Of a DNA stretch of 49,944 nucleotides, positions 7,813-17,026 are shown piece by piece; the stretch's first letter is position 1; each line of letters opens with the position of its first letter. Origin of the DNA: an uncultured Clostridia bacterium (GTDB taxonomy: Bacteria > Bacillota > Clostridia > TANB77 > CAG-508); NCBI GenBank assembly GCA_934177795.1, contig CAKPPS010000009.1:1-49944 (forward strand), read 5' to 3'. The position numbers and the translations under genes were made by a program. The notes beneath the pieces were generated by a model. The model did not search any database. It was not told where the DNA came from and was given only the letters and a program-made list of their open reading frames with translations.

Positions 7813-8364
7813 TTATGCTTTTTTAGTTTCTTCTGCTACTCTCTTTATAGTAATATTTACCTCTTTAACATCTAAATCTGTTGTCCTTTTTATTTTTTCT
7901 TTAATACTTGTTTGAAGTTTTGCTGATAAATCTTTAATTACCGCATTTGAATTTACAGTTAAATTTGCATATACATTTACATTATTTTCTCTATCTAGTT
8001 CTACTCTTGTTACAACATCTTCTGTGCTTTCAAATCCTTTTGCTACTGAATTAACAAGATTTTCAATAGTTTCTTTAGAAATCATTAATTTTCCGCTTTC
8101 GTTTTCTAGTAAAACTCCTTGTCTTTCTTTAATTTGTTCTTTTGATGTTGAATCAAAAAATATACATTTTATAGATAATAATATAAATACTATACTTATT
8201 CCTAGAACTACTCTTCCTGAAGTTTCTCCTAATATTATCCCTTCTACTGCCCCTTGTATTATGTCTAAATCTATCCATCCAAATACTAATAAACATGCTA
8301 AAACTGATAATATTAATATTATATAAGAATATATTATTAATGTTGTTTTTTCTAAAATTTTCAT
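7813..8364 (-). CDS. amaP: Alkaline shock response membrane anchor protein AmaP
   Basis: The 183-aa protein has two N-terminal membrane helices (about residues 8-30 and 50-70) followed by a cytoplasmic Gls24-like domain (ENLVNSVAKGF, NVYANLTVN, VKEVNITIKRV). In staphylococci AmaP holds Asp23 at the membrane. It lies directly after asp23 and before DUF2273, which supports the assignment. Confidence 0.92.
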   Translation of the reverse strand: MKILEKTTLIIYSYIILILSVLACLLVFGWIDLDIIQGAVEGIILGETSGRVVLGISIVFILLSIKCIFFDSTSKEQIKERQGVLLENESGKLMISKETIENLVNSVAKGFESTEDVVTRVELDRENNVNVYANLTVNSNAVIKDLSAKLQTSIKEKIKRTTDLDVKEVNITIKRVAEETKKA

Positions 8365-8391
8365 TTTCTTTTCTCCTTGTATCTATTATTT

Positions 8392-8856
8392 TTATTCTTG
8401 ATTTTCTGTTTGCTCTTCATTTTCTTCTTCTTCATTTTCTCTTTCATTATGTGCTACTGCATCTGTATTAACACCTTGAACATGTACATTAACTTCTTCT
8501 ACATTTAATCCTGTCATACTTTCTACAGATTTTTTTACTCTATTTTGTATTTCAAAAGCAACATCTGGTATTCTTGAACCATATTCAACAATAATATTTA
8601 CATCTATTTTTGCTTTTTCATTATCTATGTCTACTTTTATTCCTTTTGCCAAATTTTTCTTTCCGCTTAATACTTCTGATATTCCGCCTGCAAATCCTCC
8701 TGCCATTCCTGAAACTCCTTGTACTTCAGATACAGCTACACCTGCTATAACCGCTACAACATCATTTGATATTTCTATTCCATCACTTTCTATAGATGTT
8801 TCTTCCTCTAAATTTAATATTTCTTCATTCTCAGTATTCATGTTTTCATCATTCAT
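8392..8856 (-). CDS. Asp23/Gls24 family envelope stress response protein
   Basis: The 154-aa cytoplasmic protein has acidic, low-complexity ends around an Asp23 domain: ISNDVVAVIAGVAVSEVQGV, then IVEYGSRIPDVAFEIQNRVK and GLNVEEVNVHVQGV. Asp23 proteins are abundant, membrane-attached through AmaP, and linked to cell-wall stress. The first ATG has AAGGAGG about 7 bases upstream. It is the first gene of the operon that runs down to about 2.1 kb. Confidence 0.93.
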   Translation of the reverse strand: MNDENMNTENEEILNLEEETSIESDGIEISNDVVAVIAGVAVSEVQGVSGMAGGFAGGISEVLSGKKNLAKGIKVDIDNEKAKIDVNIIVEYGSRIPDVAFEIQNRVKKSVESMTGLNVEEVNVHVQGVNTDAVAHNERENEEEENEEQTENQE

Positions 8857-8881
8857 AATTTTACCTCCTTGAAATACTATA

Positions 8882-8910
8882 AGTATACCAATATTTTATA
8901 AATTTTACAA
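8882..8910 (-). promoter_or_regulatory. Promoter of the asp23-nusB-xse-fhs operon
   Basis: TTGTAA, 17 bases, then TATACT preceded by TGG (extended -10) on the minus strand, ending about 25 bases before the asp23 start. Confidence 0.6.
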
Positions 8911-9036
8911 CAATTTTTAATAAATTATTGTAACTAATTTTGATTACACATTTGAAATTTATAGTTTATGAAATAAATTATTTTATGCTTGATAATATTA
9001 CGAGCAAACTTAATTTTAGACCTGACAAACTGCATA

Positions 9037-9993
9037 TTATTCAAAAATATCGAATTCTGATATTGGATTTCCACGCAAATATTCTTGTATTGTCATTCTT
9101 TTTGCATTTTCACCTTGAATTTCCAAAACTTTTATTGTTCCATCTTTACATTTTATATATATTCCATCTTTACTATCTGAAATTATTACTGTTCCATTTT
9201 TTAAAAAATTCATATTTTCTACTTGAATTTCGTTTTCGTCAATAATTTGTACTTTCCAAAATTTTATTTTTTTGCCTTTTAAAAATGTATACGCTCCCAT
9301 TATTGGATTTAATCCTCTTACTAGATTCTTTATTTCTTCTGCTGTTTTTGTATTCCAATTAATTTGAGCCATTGATTTAGATAACATTGGTGCCATAGAA
9401 AAATCTTTATCTTGTTTTATTCTTGGAGCTGTTCCATTTTTTATTTTTTCTAATGTATCAACTAATAAATCTCCTCCTATTTTCTTTAACTCGTCCCATA
9501 ATTCGCCTGTTGTTTGGTTATCATTTATATTGACTTCTTTCTTTAAAATTATATCTCCTGTGTCCATTCCTTCGTCCATATACATCGTTGTTACTCCTGT
9601 TGTTTTGTCTCCATTTAATATAGCCCATTGAATTGGTGCTGCTCCTCTATATTTAGGTAATAGTGATGCATGGACATTTATACAACCAAATGTTGGGATT
9701 TCCAATATTTCTTTTGGTAAAATTTTTCCATAAGCTACAACACAAATAACATCTGGATTTAATTTTTTTATTTCTTCTATAAATTCAACATTATTTCTTA
9801 TCTTTTCTGGTTGTATTACTTTTAAGTTTTTTTCTATAGCATATTGTTTTACCGGAGTTGATATCATCTTCATTCCTCTTCCTTTAGGTCTATCCGGATT
9901 TGTTACTACTGCTAATATTTCATGCTTTGCCTCATATATTTTTTTTAGACTTTCCTCTGCAAAGTCTGGTGTTCCCATAAATACAATTCTCAT
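9037..9993 (-). CDS. fmt: Methionyl-tRNA formyltransferase
   Basis: The 318-aa enzyme transfers a formyl group from 10-formyl-THF to initiator Met-tRNA. It begins MRIVFMGTPDFAEESL and has the catalytic region NVHASLLPKYRGAAPI and the MDEGMDTGDI segment. The C-terminal OB-like domain follows from about residue 205. It is the last gene of priA-def-fmt, 29 bases after def. Confidence 0.98.
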   Translation of the reverse strand: MRIVFMGTPDFAEESLKKIYEAKHEILAVVTNPDRPKGRGMKMISTPVKQYAIEKNLKVIQPEKIRNNVEFIEEIKKLNPDVICVVAYGKILPKEILEIPTFGCINVHASLLPKYRGAAPIQWAILNGDKTTGVTTMYMDEGMDTGDIILKKEVNINDNQTTGELWDELKKIGGDLLVDTLEKIKNGTAPRIKQDKDFSMAPMLSKSMAQINWNTKTAEEIKNLVRGLNPIMGAYTFLKGKKIKFWKVQIIDENEIQVENMNFLKNGTVIISDSKDGIYIKCKDGTIKVLEIQGENAKRMTIQEYLRGNPISEFDIFE

Positions 9994-10022
9994 ATATTAT
10001 CACCTTCTTTTTTATTAATTTT

Positions 10023-10508
10023 TTATTTTTCTGGTTCTATATATTCTAATGTTCCTGGTATTACTATATCTACAAATAAATTTCCTTCTAAATGGTCTAA
10101 CTCGTGTGCTATTGCCTGTGCTAATAACTCTTTTGCTTTTATTTTTTTTCTTTTTCCATTTCTATCTGTGTATTCTGCTGTAACTTCTGCTGGTCTTACT
10201 ACCTTTCCAAATTCATTTGGAAAGCTTAAACAACCTTCTTCTACCTCTTGCTCTCCTTTAGTTTTTGTTATAATAGGGTTTATTAATACTATAGGTCCTT
10301 TATCATCATATAAATCTATTACTACTATTCTTTTCAATATTCCAACTTGTACTGCTGCTAATCCTACACCATTATATTTATGCATAGTATCTATCATATC
10401 ATCAATTAATGTCTGAATTTTTTCCTCTGAAATATCTTCTTCTGGTACCTCTCTTGATTTTTTCTTTAATATTTCATCACCTTGATATCTTAGATTTCTA
10501 ATTGCCAT
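10023..10508 (-). CDS. def: Peptide deformylase
   Basis: The 161-aa metalloenzyme removes the formyl group from new proteins. All three family motifs are present: GVGLAAVQVG, EGCLSFP (metal Cys) and QAIAHELDHLEG (HExxH). Motif 1 has A-V in place of the usual P-Q (GxGLAAPQ), a variation seen in many clostridial enzymes. It lies 14 bases after priA. Confidence 0.97.
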   Translation of the reverse strand: MAIRNLRYQGDEILKKKSREVPEEDISEEKIQTLIDDMIDTMHKYNGVGLAAVQVGILKRIVVIDLYDDKGPIVLINPIITKTKGEQEVEEGCLSFPNEFGKVVRPAEVTAEYTDRNGKRKKIKAKELLAQAIAHELDHLEGNLFVDIVIPGTLEYIEPEK

Positions 10509-10522
10509 TATTGTTCCTCCTC

Positions 10523-12775
10523 TTAACTCATATTATTAGGATTTATATCTATTGATATTCTTGTATCTTTTATATTTTTATTATAAGCATTTTGTAAACT
10601 TTCATTTAAGATTTTATTAGCCTCTAAAGTCATATTTCCTTTTATTATAATTCTCCATCTATATCTGTTTTGAATTTTATCTATTGGACAAGGCATTGGC
10701 TTAAAAATTTTAAACTCGTTTTTATTTAATTTGCTATTTAATTCATTATACATAAATAGTGATACTCTTTTTATTTCTTCTTCTTTACCACTATTAAATC
10801 CAATCAGTATTATATCGCAAAATGGTGGATATTTCAACTGTTTTCTTAATTCTATTTCAGTTTCGTAAAACATATTATAATTTTGTTTTTGGGCACATAT
10901 TATACTAAAATTGTTAGGATTATATGTTTGGATAATAACTTTTCCCGGTAAATTTTCTCTTCCAGCCCTTCCTGCTACTTGTGTCAAAATTTGAAAAGTT
11001 CTTTCACTTGCTCTATAATCATCTATATTTAATGAGCCATCAGCTGCAATAACTCCTACAAGTGTTACATTTGGAAAATGATGTCCCTTTACTACCATCT
11101 GTGTTCCTATTAAGATATCTATATTTTCATTTTTAAATTTATCTAAAATTTTTTGATAAGAATCTTTTTTAGTCACAGTATCTATATCCATCCTAATTGT
11201 CGAAGCCTCAGGAAATTGCTTATGTACTTCACTTTCTAATCTTTGTGTTCCAGTACCAAAATATCTTATTTTGTCACTATGACATTCTGGACAAATTTTT
11301 ATCAAATTTTCTTCATATCCGCAATAATGACATTTTAATTTTTTCTCATAACTATGGTATGTCATACTAATGTTACAATGTGGACATTTTACTGTATATC
11401 CACAATTTCTGCACATAATAAATGTTGAATATCCTCTTCTATTTAAAAACAAAATTGTTTGTCTTTTTTTCTTTAGGTTTTCTTCTATACTTGTATATAA
11501 TTCCATACTAAGCATTGACCTATTTCCATTTGCCAATTCTTGTTTTAAGTCTATAATTTCAACTTTAGGTAATGCTGAATTATTTGCTCTTTTAGTTAAT
11601 TGTAACAAATTAGTCTTATTTTCACCATTTTCATATTTTCTCTTTGTATTATAAAATGTAGTAATATCTGGAGTTGCACTTCCTAATACTAGAGGTGCTC
11701 TATTTTCTCTAGCTATTATCATTGCTATTTCTTTTGCATTATACCTAGGATTAGTTTCAGATTTATATGAAGCATCATGTTCTTCATCTATGATTATAAC
11801 TCCAATATTTTCAATAGGTGCAAATATTGCTGAACGTGCTCCTATTACAATTTTAGCTTTCCCTTCTTTTATTCTATTCCATTCATCATATCTTTCTCCT
11901 ATTGATAATTTACTATGTAATACCGCAATTTCTTCTTTTCCAAATCTAGAAATAAACCTGTCTAACATTTGAGGTGTTAATGAAATTTCAGGAACTAATA
12001 CTATTGCATTTTTACCTATTTTTAATACTTTGTCTATTAATTGTAAATATATTTCTGTCTTCCCAGAGCCAGTAACTCCATATAACAAAAATTGTTTGTA
12101 CTCTTGATTGTCTATTACATACTCTACTTTTTTTAATGCTTGACTTTGCTGTTCTGTTAATTGTAATTTATTACTTTTTTTATATTCCTTATATAATAAT
12201 GGATTTCTTTCTACTTTTTGCTCTTTAATTTCTAAATATCCATTTTTTATTAATGTATTAACTATACTTCTCGAACAATCAGTGAATAACATTATTTCTG
12301 TAATTGTTGCACTTTTATTTTCTTTTAGAAAATTTAATATTTTCTTATGTTTTTCTGATTTTACTTTTTTAGTCTCGATATCTAATTCTATTTCTTCTAT
12401 ACTTTTTTTTAAATATACTACATTAACTTTCTTATCTTGCATTCTTTTTTCTTTGTTTTTTGTTCTTGTCCCAGGAGTTAACATTAATTTAATACAATCT
12501 GATACATTACAAAAATATCTCCTTGCCATCCATCTTGCTAGTTCTATTTGCTTATCACTTAGACTTTCTCCTATTTTTGCAATATCTTTTACCTCATATT
12601 CTGATTTTTCTTTTATTTTTATTACAAATGCTTCTTCTAATTTTCCTCCATTGCCAAAAGGAACTAATACTTTGCTTCCCACTAGTATTAGTTCTTCTAT
12701 TTCTTTTGGTATATTATAATCAAATGTCCTATTTAATTTTTTTGCTCCTCTGTTTATGATGACTTCTGCTACCAT
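10523..12775 (-). CDS. priA: Primosomal protein N' (replication restart helicase)
   Basis: The 750-aa product has an N-terminal DNA-binding domain, Walker A GVTGSGKTE, DEEH helicase motif IIDEEHDASY, and a zinc region with four CxxC pairs (CRNC, CPHC, CHYC, CPEC). The helicase C-lobe follows with GTQMVVKGHHFP and QVAGRAGR. PriA reloads the replisome at stalled forks. I start it at the ATG at 12775 (MVAEVIINRG), which has AAAGGAG 6 bases upstream; 21 in-frame codons before it lack a ribosome site. It is the first gene of priA-def-fmt, 70 bases after the GLUG surface gene. Confidence 0.97.
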   Translation of the reverse strand: MVAEVIINRGAKKLNRTFDYNIPKEIEELILVGSKVLVPFGNGGKLEEAFVIKIKEKSEYEVKDIAKIGESLSDKQIELARWMARRYFCNVSDCIKLMLTPGTRTKNKEKRMQDKKVNVVYLKKSIEEIELDIETKKVKSEKHKKILNFLKENKSATITEIMLFTDCSRSIVNTLIKNGYLEIKEQKVERNPLLYKEYKKSNKLQLTEQQSQALKKVEYVIDNQEYKQFLLYGVTGSGKTEIYLQLIDKVLKIGKNAIVLVPEISLTPQMLDRFISRFGKEEIAVLHSKLSIGERYDEWNRIKEGKAKIVIGARSAIFAPIENIGVIIIDEEHDASYKSETNPRYNAKEIAMIIARENRAPLVLGSATPDITTFYNTKRKYENGENKTNLLQLTKRANNSALPKVEIIDLKQELANGNRSMLSMELYTSIEENLKKKRQTILFLNRRGYSTFIMCRNCGYTVKCPHCNISMTYHSYEKKLKCHYCGYEENLIKICPECHSDKIRYFGTGTQRLESEVHKQFPEASTIRMDIDTVTKKDSYQKILDKFKNENIDILIGTQMVVKGHHFPNVTLVGVIAADGSLNIDDYRASERTFQILTQVAGRAGRENLPGKVIIQTYNPNNFSIICAQKQNYNMFYETEIELRKQLKYPPFCDIILIGFNSGKEEEIKRVSLFMYNELNSKLNKNEFKIFKPMPCPIDKIQNRYRWRIIIKGNMTLEANKILNESLQNAYNKNIKDTRISIDINPNNMS

Positions 12776-12845
12776 GTTTTCTCCTTTGGTTTTTTGTTTA
12801 TATTTTATCATATTTTTTTTGAGAGTCAACAGGTACATTGTTATT

Positions 12846-14408
12846 TTATTCTTGCCATTTTAATAATGGATAACCATCATTGATATTATTACTATCAGCC
12901 TTAAAATTTTCTCCCATTACTTCTAATATATTTTTCATTTCATCTTTTTCAACTGCTATTATATTTTCCACACTAGAAACCCCATAATCTGAAATTAAAT
13001 TTATTGTATTTGCAATCCCGTAGCAATTACTTACGGTTGCTGAAATGGGATGTGGTATAATTTGAGCCATTCTTTCATTACTAAAATTATTAGAATCTAT
13101 AGTTCCTGTATTATAGCAATAAGATATTGTTCCTTTATAACACTTACCAATAATATTTCCAATAAAGGCTGTATCATTGTTTATTAAATTTATACGCATA
13201 TCACTAACATTATAACAATACGATACATCTGCTGCTTGATTTGATAATCCTACAATATTTCCTATATTTAATATTCTTTCTGTTTCATCAACATCTACAT
13301 ATACCGTTCCCGCATTATAACAATTTTGAATTCGAATTATATTATATCCTGTGATTCCTCCACAATTCACTTCATTTCCCGTTTTATTATTTATTTTTAC
13401 TTCTATTTTTCCTGTATTATAACAATACTGAACATCTTGATTAGATTGTGAGCCACTAATTCCGCCAATGTTGACTCCCGAAATATTTTTAGCATCCAAT
13501 TTTATATTAGTTCCTGATGTGCTTTTTTCTATTTTTCCTGAGCTTTGGCCTGATATCCCTCCTATATAGCTTGATTTTATTCCATTATCATCTACATATA
13601 TTTTTCCAGATGTAGAACACTCTCTTATCTCTCCAGAATTTCTACCAGCTATGCTTCCATATAATATATGCATATTATTAGTTTTAAGGTATATATTTAA
13701 TTGTGTCACTTTTATTTTTTCTACTATTCCCCCATTAGTACCAAAAAGTCCTGCAATGGTTACATTATCTGAATTTTCCAAAGACTGATATAAGTTTAAA
13801 ATCTCGTGATAATTTCCGTCAAATGTTCCTTTAAAATAATTATTACTAATATTAACATCATTTATTGTTCCTATTGGTAAAAAACCTTCTCCACTTGTTA
13901 ATAATGTTTTCAATTCACCATCATATCCGTACTTTCCATAATCCATTCTAAATGCATTAACATAAGATTTTGTAGAATTAAAATCTAAATCTATTCCTAA
14001 TTTTACAGTCTTTCCTTCATAGGTATTTCCTTCTCTCACATCATATGCAAAAAATATTAAGTCTTCAATACTATTTATAACAAAAACATTTTCTTCTTCT
14101 TTTTCTAATTCTCCTGGATTTTTATCTGTTACTTGTTCTACAATTTTTTGATTTATATTTTTCTCTATTTCTTCTTCTATACTATCCAAATCGTATTTTT
14201 CTTCTCGTTCTGCTTGCTTTGTTTTTTCTTTTGCTTCTTTTACTTTTGTTAATATTCCATTGTTTCCTGTTAACATTGCTATTGTTACTCCAGCTAGTAT
14301 CAAAAGCACAATTATTGTTATTACTAAAGCAATTAATGTAATCCCACTTTCATTATTAAATTGTTTTTTATCTAAAATTTTTTGTTTTTTTCTTTTTTTA
14401 TTTGCCAT
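12846..14408 (-). CDS. Prepilin-like N-terminus, GLUG-repeat surface protein
   Basis: The 520-aa protein opens with a basic stretch, then NESG and ITLIALVITIIVLLILAG, a type IV prepilin-like signal and helix (about residues 19-46). Position 5 after the glycine is Ala instead of the usual Glu. A charged coiled-coil-like segment (about 50-90) follows. From about residue 180 to the end there are repeated GLUG-type units with recurring SYCYNTG / GGISG / GNIVG phrases, typical of right-handed beta-solenoid adhesins. It is probably held at the membrane by its helix and exposed outside. GGAGG lies 13 bases before the ATG. A divergent ribbon-helix-helix gene faces it across a region with paired repeats. 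Confidence 0.85.
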   Translation of the reverse strand: MANKKRKKQKILDKKQFNNESGITLIALVITIIVLLILAGVTIAMLTGNNGILTKVKEAKEKTKQAEREEKYDLDSIEEEIEKNINQKIVEQVTDKNPGELEKEEENVFVINSIEDLIFFAYDVREGNTYEGKTVKLGIDLDFNSTKSYVNAFRMDYGKYGYDGELKTLLTSGEGFLPIGTINDVNISNNYFKGTFDGNYHEILNLYQSLENSDNVTIAGLFGTNGGIVEKIKVTQLNIYLKTNNMHILYGSIAGRNSGEIRECSTSGKIYVDDNGIKSSYIGGISGQSSGKIEKSTSGTNIKLDAKNISGVNIGGISGSQSNQDVQYCYNTGKIEVKINNKTGNEVNCGGITGYNIIRIQNCYNAGTVYVDVDETERILNIGNIVGLSNQAADVSYCYNVSDMRINLINNDTAFIGNIIGKCYKGTISYCYNTGTIDSNNFSNERMAQIIPHPISATVSNCYGIANTINLISDYGVSSVENIIAVEKDEMKNILEVMGENFKADSNNINDGYPLLKWQE

Positions 14409-14458
14409 CTTTTATAGAATTCCTCCTCTTTTGTTTATTATTCTTTTTTCTTATTATA

Positions 14459-14487
14459 AATATACCAATAAAAAATAAAAAGTGCAA
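14459..14487 (-). promoter_or_regulatory. Promoter of the GLUG surface gene
   Basis: TTGCAC, 17 bases, then TATATT with an upstream TGG (extended -10) on the minus strand. It is placed immediately beside the GTGCG repeats. Confidence 0.6.
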
Positions 14488-14531
14488 TACTTTCGTGCGG
14501 TATTTTTTGATATTCTTTTGTGCGACAATAT
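14486..14531. promoter_or_regulatory. Paired operator-like repeats in the GLUG/RHH divergent region
   Basis: TTTCGTGCG at 14491-14499 and TTTTGTGCG at 14516-14524 are direct repeats 25 bp apart. Each is framed by a small dyad: AATAC/GTATT at 14486-14504 and ATATT/AATAT at 14510-14531. They lie just upstream of the GLUG promoter and over a possible TTGATA -35 (14507-14512) for the regulator. They are candidate binding sites for the ribbon-helix-helix protein; this is inference. Confidence 0.4.
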
Positions 14532-14555
14532 TTAAAAAGAAATGGAGGATTCATT

Positions 14556-14768
14556 ATGTTTGAGATTTCTAAATATAAAAAAAGCAATGTAAAAGTTTCT
14601 ATTAGATTGCCTGAAAAAATGAATGATATGTTAAGAAAAATTGCTAAAAAAGAAAATATGAGTTTTAATAATGTGATTGTTAGCTGTATTCAAAATTCTT
14701 TAGATGAAATGGAATTAGAAAAATATAAAAATGTAGATATATATGATGATAAAGAATTAAAAGTCTAA
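14556..14768 (+). CDS. Ribbon-helix-helix (CopG/Arc-like) DNA-binding protein
   Basis: The 70-aa protein has a basic start, then VKVSIRLPEKMNDMLRKIAK and ENMSFNNVIVSCIQNSL. This is the strand-helix-helix pattern of CopG/Arc repressors, with an acidic tail. The start is the ATG at 14556, which follows TGGAGGA by about 6 bases; 12 in-frame codons upstream have no ribosome site. There is no toxin gene beside it, so it is more likely a regulator of the divergent surface gene, or of itself, than an antitoxin. Confidence 0.8.
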   Translation: MFEISKYKKSNVKVSIRLPEKMNDMLRKIAKKENMSFNNVIVSCIQNSLDEMELEKYKNVDIYDDKELKV

Positions 14769-14834
14769 TTTTTGTATTTATAAAAATCAAAAATATACTG
14801 TAATTGTATGCATATTAATTAGTTTCTTAGTATA

Positions 14835-14882
14835 AAAAATAAGTAAGAATTTTACATATTATAAAATCCTTACTTATTTTTT
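14835..14882. terminator. Bidirectional terminator between the RHH gene and clpX
   Basis: AATAAGTAAG pairs with CTTACTTATT, with an inner TTTTA/TAAAA pairing. A-runs and T-runs flank it on both sides, so it can end both converging transcripts. Confidence 0.8.
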
Positions 14883-16207
14883 TATGCTGTTTCTTTTTCT
14901 TCTGGTTGTGGTACTTGTCTTTTTTTCTTTTTATTTTTTTCTTGTTTACTTTTGTTTTTATTGATAATAATATCTGGAGCTTCATTATTCAATATTGTTT
15001 GCTTTGTTATTATACATTTTTCAATATCTGGGTTTGAAGGAATATCAAACATTATATCTCTCATGCGTTCTTCTATTATAGAACGTAATCCTCTTGCACC
15101 AGTTTTTCTTTCTATAGCTTTATCTACTATTGCACCTAAAGCTTCTTCTTCAAATATTAGTTCTACTCCATCTATTTCAAATAATTTTTGATATTGTTTT
15201 ATTAATGAATTTTTTGGTTCTTTTAATATTTGTACTAATGCATGTTTATCTAATTCTTGTAGTGTAGCTACAATTGGTAATCTACCTATAAATTCAGGAA
15301 TTAATCCAAATTTTAATAAATCTTGTGGTAATAGTTCTTTAAATACTTCATATTTGCTTATTTCTTTCGTACTTTCTATTTTTGAGCCAAAACCTATTGA
15401 TTTTTTACCTGTTCTATCTTTTATGATATTTTCTAATCCTTCAAAAGCTCCACCACAAATTATTAATATATTTTCTGTGTTGATTTGTATTAATTCTTGG
15501 TTTGGATGTTTTCTTCCTCCTTGTGGTGGTACAGATGCGATTGTCCCTTCTATTATTTTTAATAATGCTTGTTGTACACCTTCACCGCTTACATCTCTAG
15601 TTATTGATGGATTTTCAGATTTTCTTGTTATTTTATCAATTTCGTCTATATATATAATTCCTTTTTCTGCTTTTTGTACATCTCCATCAGCAGACTGAAT
15701 TAATTTTAATAAAATATTTTCAACATCTTCTCCAACATATCCTGCTTCTGTAAGAGTTGTTGCATCTGCAATAGCAAATGGTACATCTAAAATTTTTGCT
15801 AAAGTTCTTGCAAGTAATGTCTTTCCACATCCAGTTGGTCCTAAAAGTAATATATTACTTTTTTGTATTTCTACATCATCATCTTTTTTATTATTTTCTT
15901 CATGAGCAATTCTTTTATAATGATTATACACTGCAACTGATAATGTTTTTTTTGCATCATCTTGCCCTATAACATAATCATCTAACACTTTTTTTATCTC
16001 TCTTGGACTGGGAATATCATTTAATTCGTTTAGTGTATATCCAACTTTATCATCATCATATAATTCAGCTTCAATAATACTATTACACAAGTCAATACAT
16101 TCATCACATATATATACTCCTGGACCTGCTACTATTTTTTTAACATTTTCTTGTGCTTTTCCGCAAAATGAACATCTTACACTTTTTGGTACATTATTTT
16201 TTGCCAT
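14882..16207 (-). CDS. clpX: ATP-dependent Clp protease ATP-binding subunit ClpX
   Basis: The 441-aa unfoldase has the N-terminal zinc domain (CSFCGK, CDECIDLC), Walker A GPTGCGKT, Walker B IIYIDEIDKI, the ClpP-contact loop IGFG, and sensor-2 region RKTGARGLRS. It feeds substrates, including tmRNA-tagged proteins, into ClpP. The C-terminus carries a Lys-rich tail. The ATG has AAGGAT about 11 bases upstream. It follows clpP and tig in the common tig-clpP-clpX order. Confidence 0.98.
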   Translation of the reverse strand: MAKNNVPKSVRCSFCGKAQENVKKIVAGPGVYICDECIDLCNSIIEAELYDDDKVGYTLNELNDIPSPREIKKVLDDYVIGQDDAKKTLSVAVYNHYKRIAHEENNKKDDDVEIQKSNILLLGPTGCGKTLLARTLAKILDVPFAIADATTLTEAGYVGEDVENILLKLIQSADGDVQKAEKGIIYIDEIDKITRKSENPSITRDVSGEGVQQALLKIIEGTIASVPPQGGRKHPNQELIQINTENILIICGGAFEGLENIIKDRTGKKSIGFGSKIESTKEISKYEVFKELLPQDLLKFGLIPEFIGRLPIVATLQELDKHALVQILKEPKNSLIKQYQKLFEIDGVELIFEEEALGAIVDKAIERKTGARGLRSIIEERMRDIMFDIPSNPDIEKCIITKQTILNNEAPDIIINKNKSKQEKNKKKKRQVPQPEEKETA

Positions 16208-16285
16208 TAAACTATCATCCTTCCTCAGGTTTTTTTATCTTTTATATTATATTATTTTTTATAATTATTATACACTATATTGTAT

Positions 16286-16891
16286 TTATTTTCTTTTATC
16301 CATAATTCCGTCAATCAAACCATATTTTAGTGCTTCTTCTGCAGTCATATAATTGTCTCTTTCTGTATCTTTTTGAATTTGTTCTACACTTTGTCCTGTT
16401 CTATCACTTAAAAATTTATTTAATTTTTCTCTTGTTTTTACTAAATGGTCTGCATGGATTTTAATTTCTGTTGCTTGACCTGAAAGTCCTCCTCCACCAA
16501 TTAATGGTTGATGTATTAAAATTTCAGCATTTGGTGTTGCAAATCTTTTTCCTTTTTCTCCTGCAGCAAGTAATGCTGCCCCCATACTTGCTGCCATTCC
16601 TATACATATAGTTGATACTGGACATTTTATATAATTCATTGTATCTATAATTCCCATTCCATCAGTAATTGATCCTCCTGGTGAATTAATATATAAATTT
16701 ATATCTTTATCTGGATCTTCTGATTCTAGAAATAATAATTGTGCTATTATTAAGCTTGATGTCGTAGGATTAACATCTTCTCCTAAAAATATTATTCTAT
16801 CTTTTAACAATCTTGAGAAAATATCATAAGATCTTTCTCCTTTACTTGTTTGTTCAATTACATAAGGTACTAAACTGTTTTTTTCTAACAT
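16286..16891 (-). CDS. clpP: ATP-dependent Clp protease proteolytic subunit
   Basis: The 201-aa serine protease has the catalytic Ser in GMAASMGAALLAAG, His in IHQPLIGGGGLSGQ, and Asp in ERDNYMTAEEAL. The order and spacing are standard, and the N-terminus (SLVPYVIEQTSKGERSYDI) is the usual axial-loop sequence. AGGAGG is 7 bases before the ATG. It forms the tetradecamer that ClpX docks on. Confidence 0.98.
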   Translation of the reverse strand: MLEKNSLVPYVIEQTSKGERSYDIFSRLLKDRIIFLGEDVNPTTSSLIIAQLLFLESEDPDKDINLYINSPGGSITDGMGIIDTMNYIKCPVSTICIGMAASMGAALLAAGEKGKRFATPNAEILIHQPLIGGGGLSGQATEIKIHADHLVKTREKLNKFLSDRTGQSVEQIQKDTERDNYMTAEEALKYGLIDGIMDKRK

Positions 16892-17026
16892 TCTTTTTCC
16901 TCCTCTTTATCTACTTTAAGTATATTCAAATATTTTACTATACTATATTACATATTTTAAAAAATGTCAAAAAGATTGGAGCTAAAATTTTTATATTAAC
17001 TTTAACACCCCAACCCTTCTACTTTT

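Noticed and set aside
14556..14768. RHH protein as the antitoxin of a toxin-antitoxin pair
   Set aside because: No toxin-like frame adjoins it; the next gene is clpX across a terminator.
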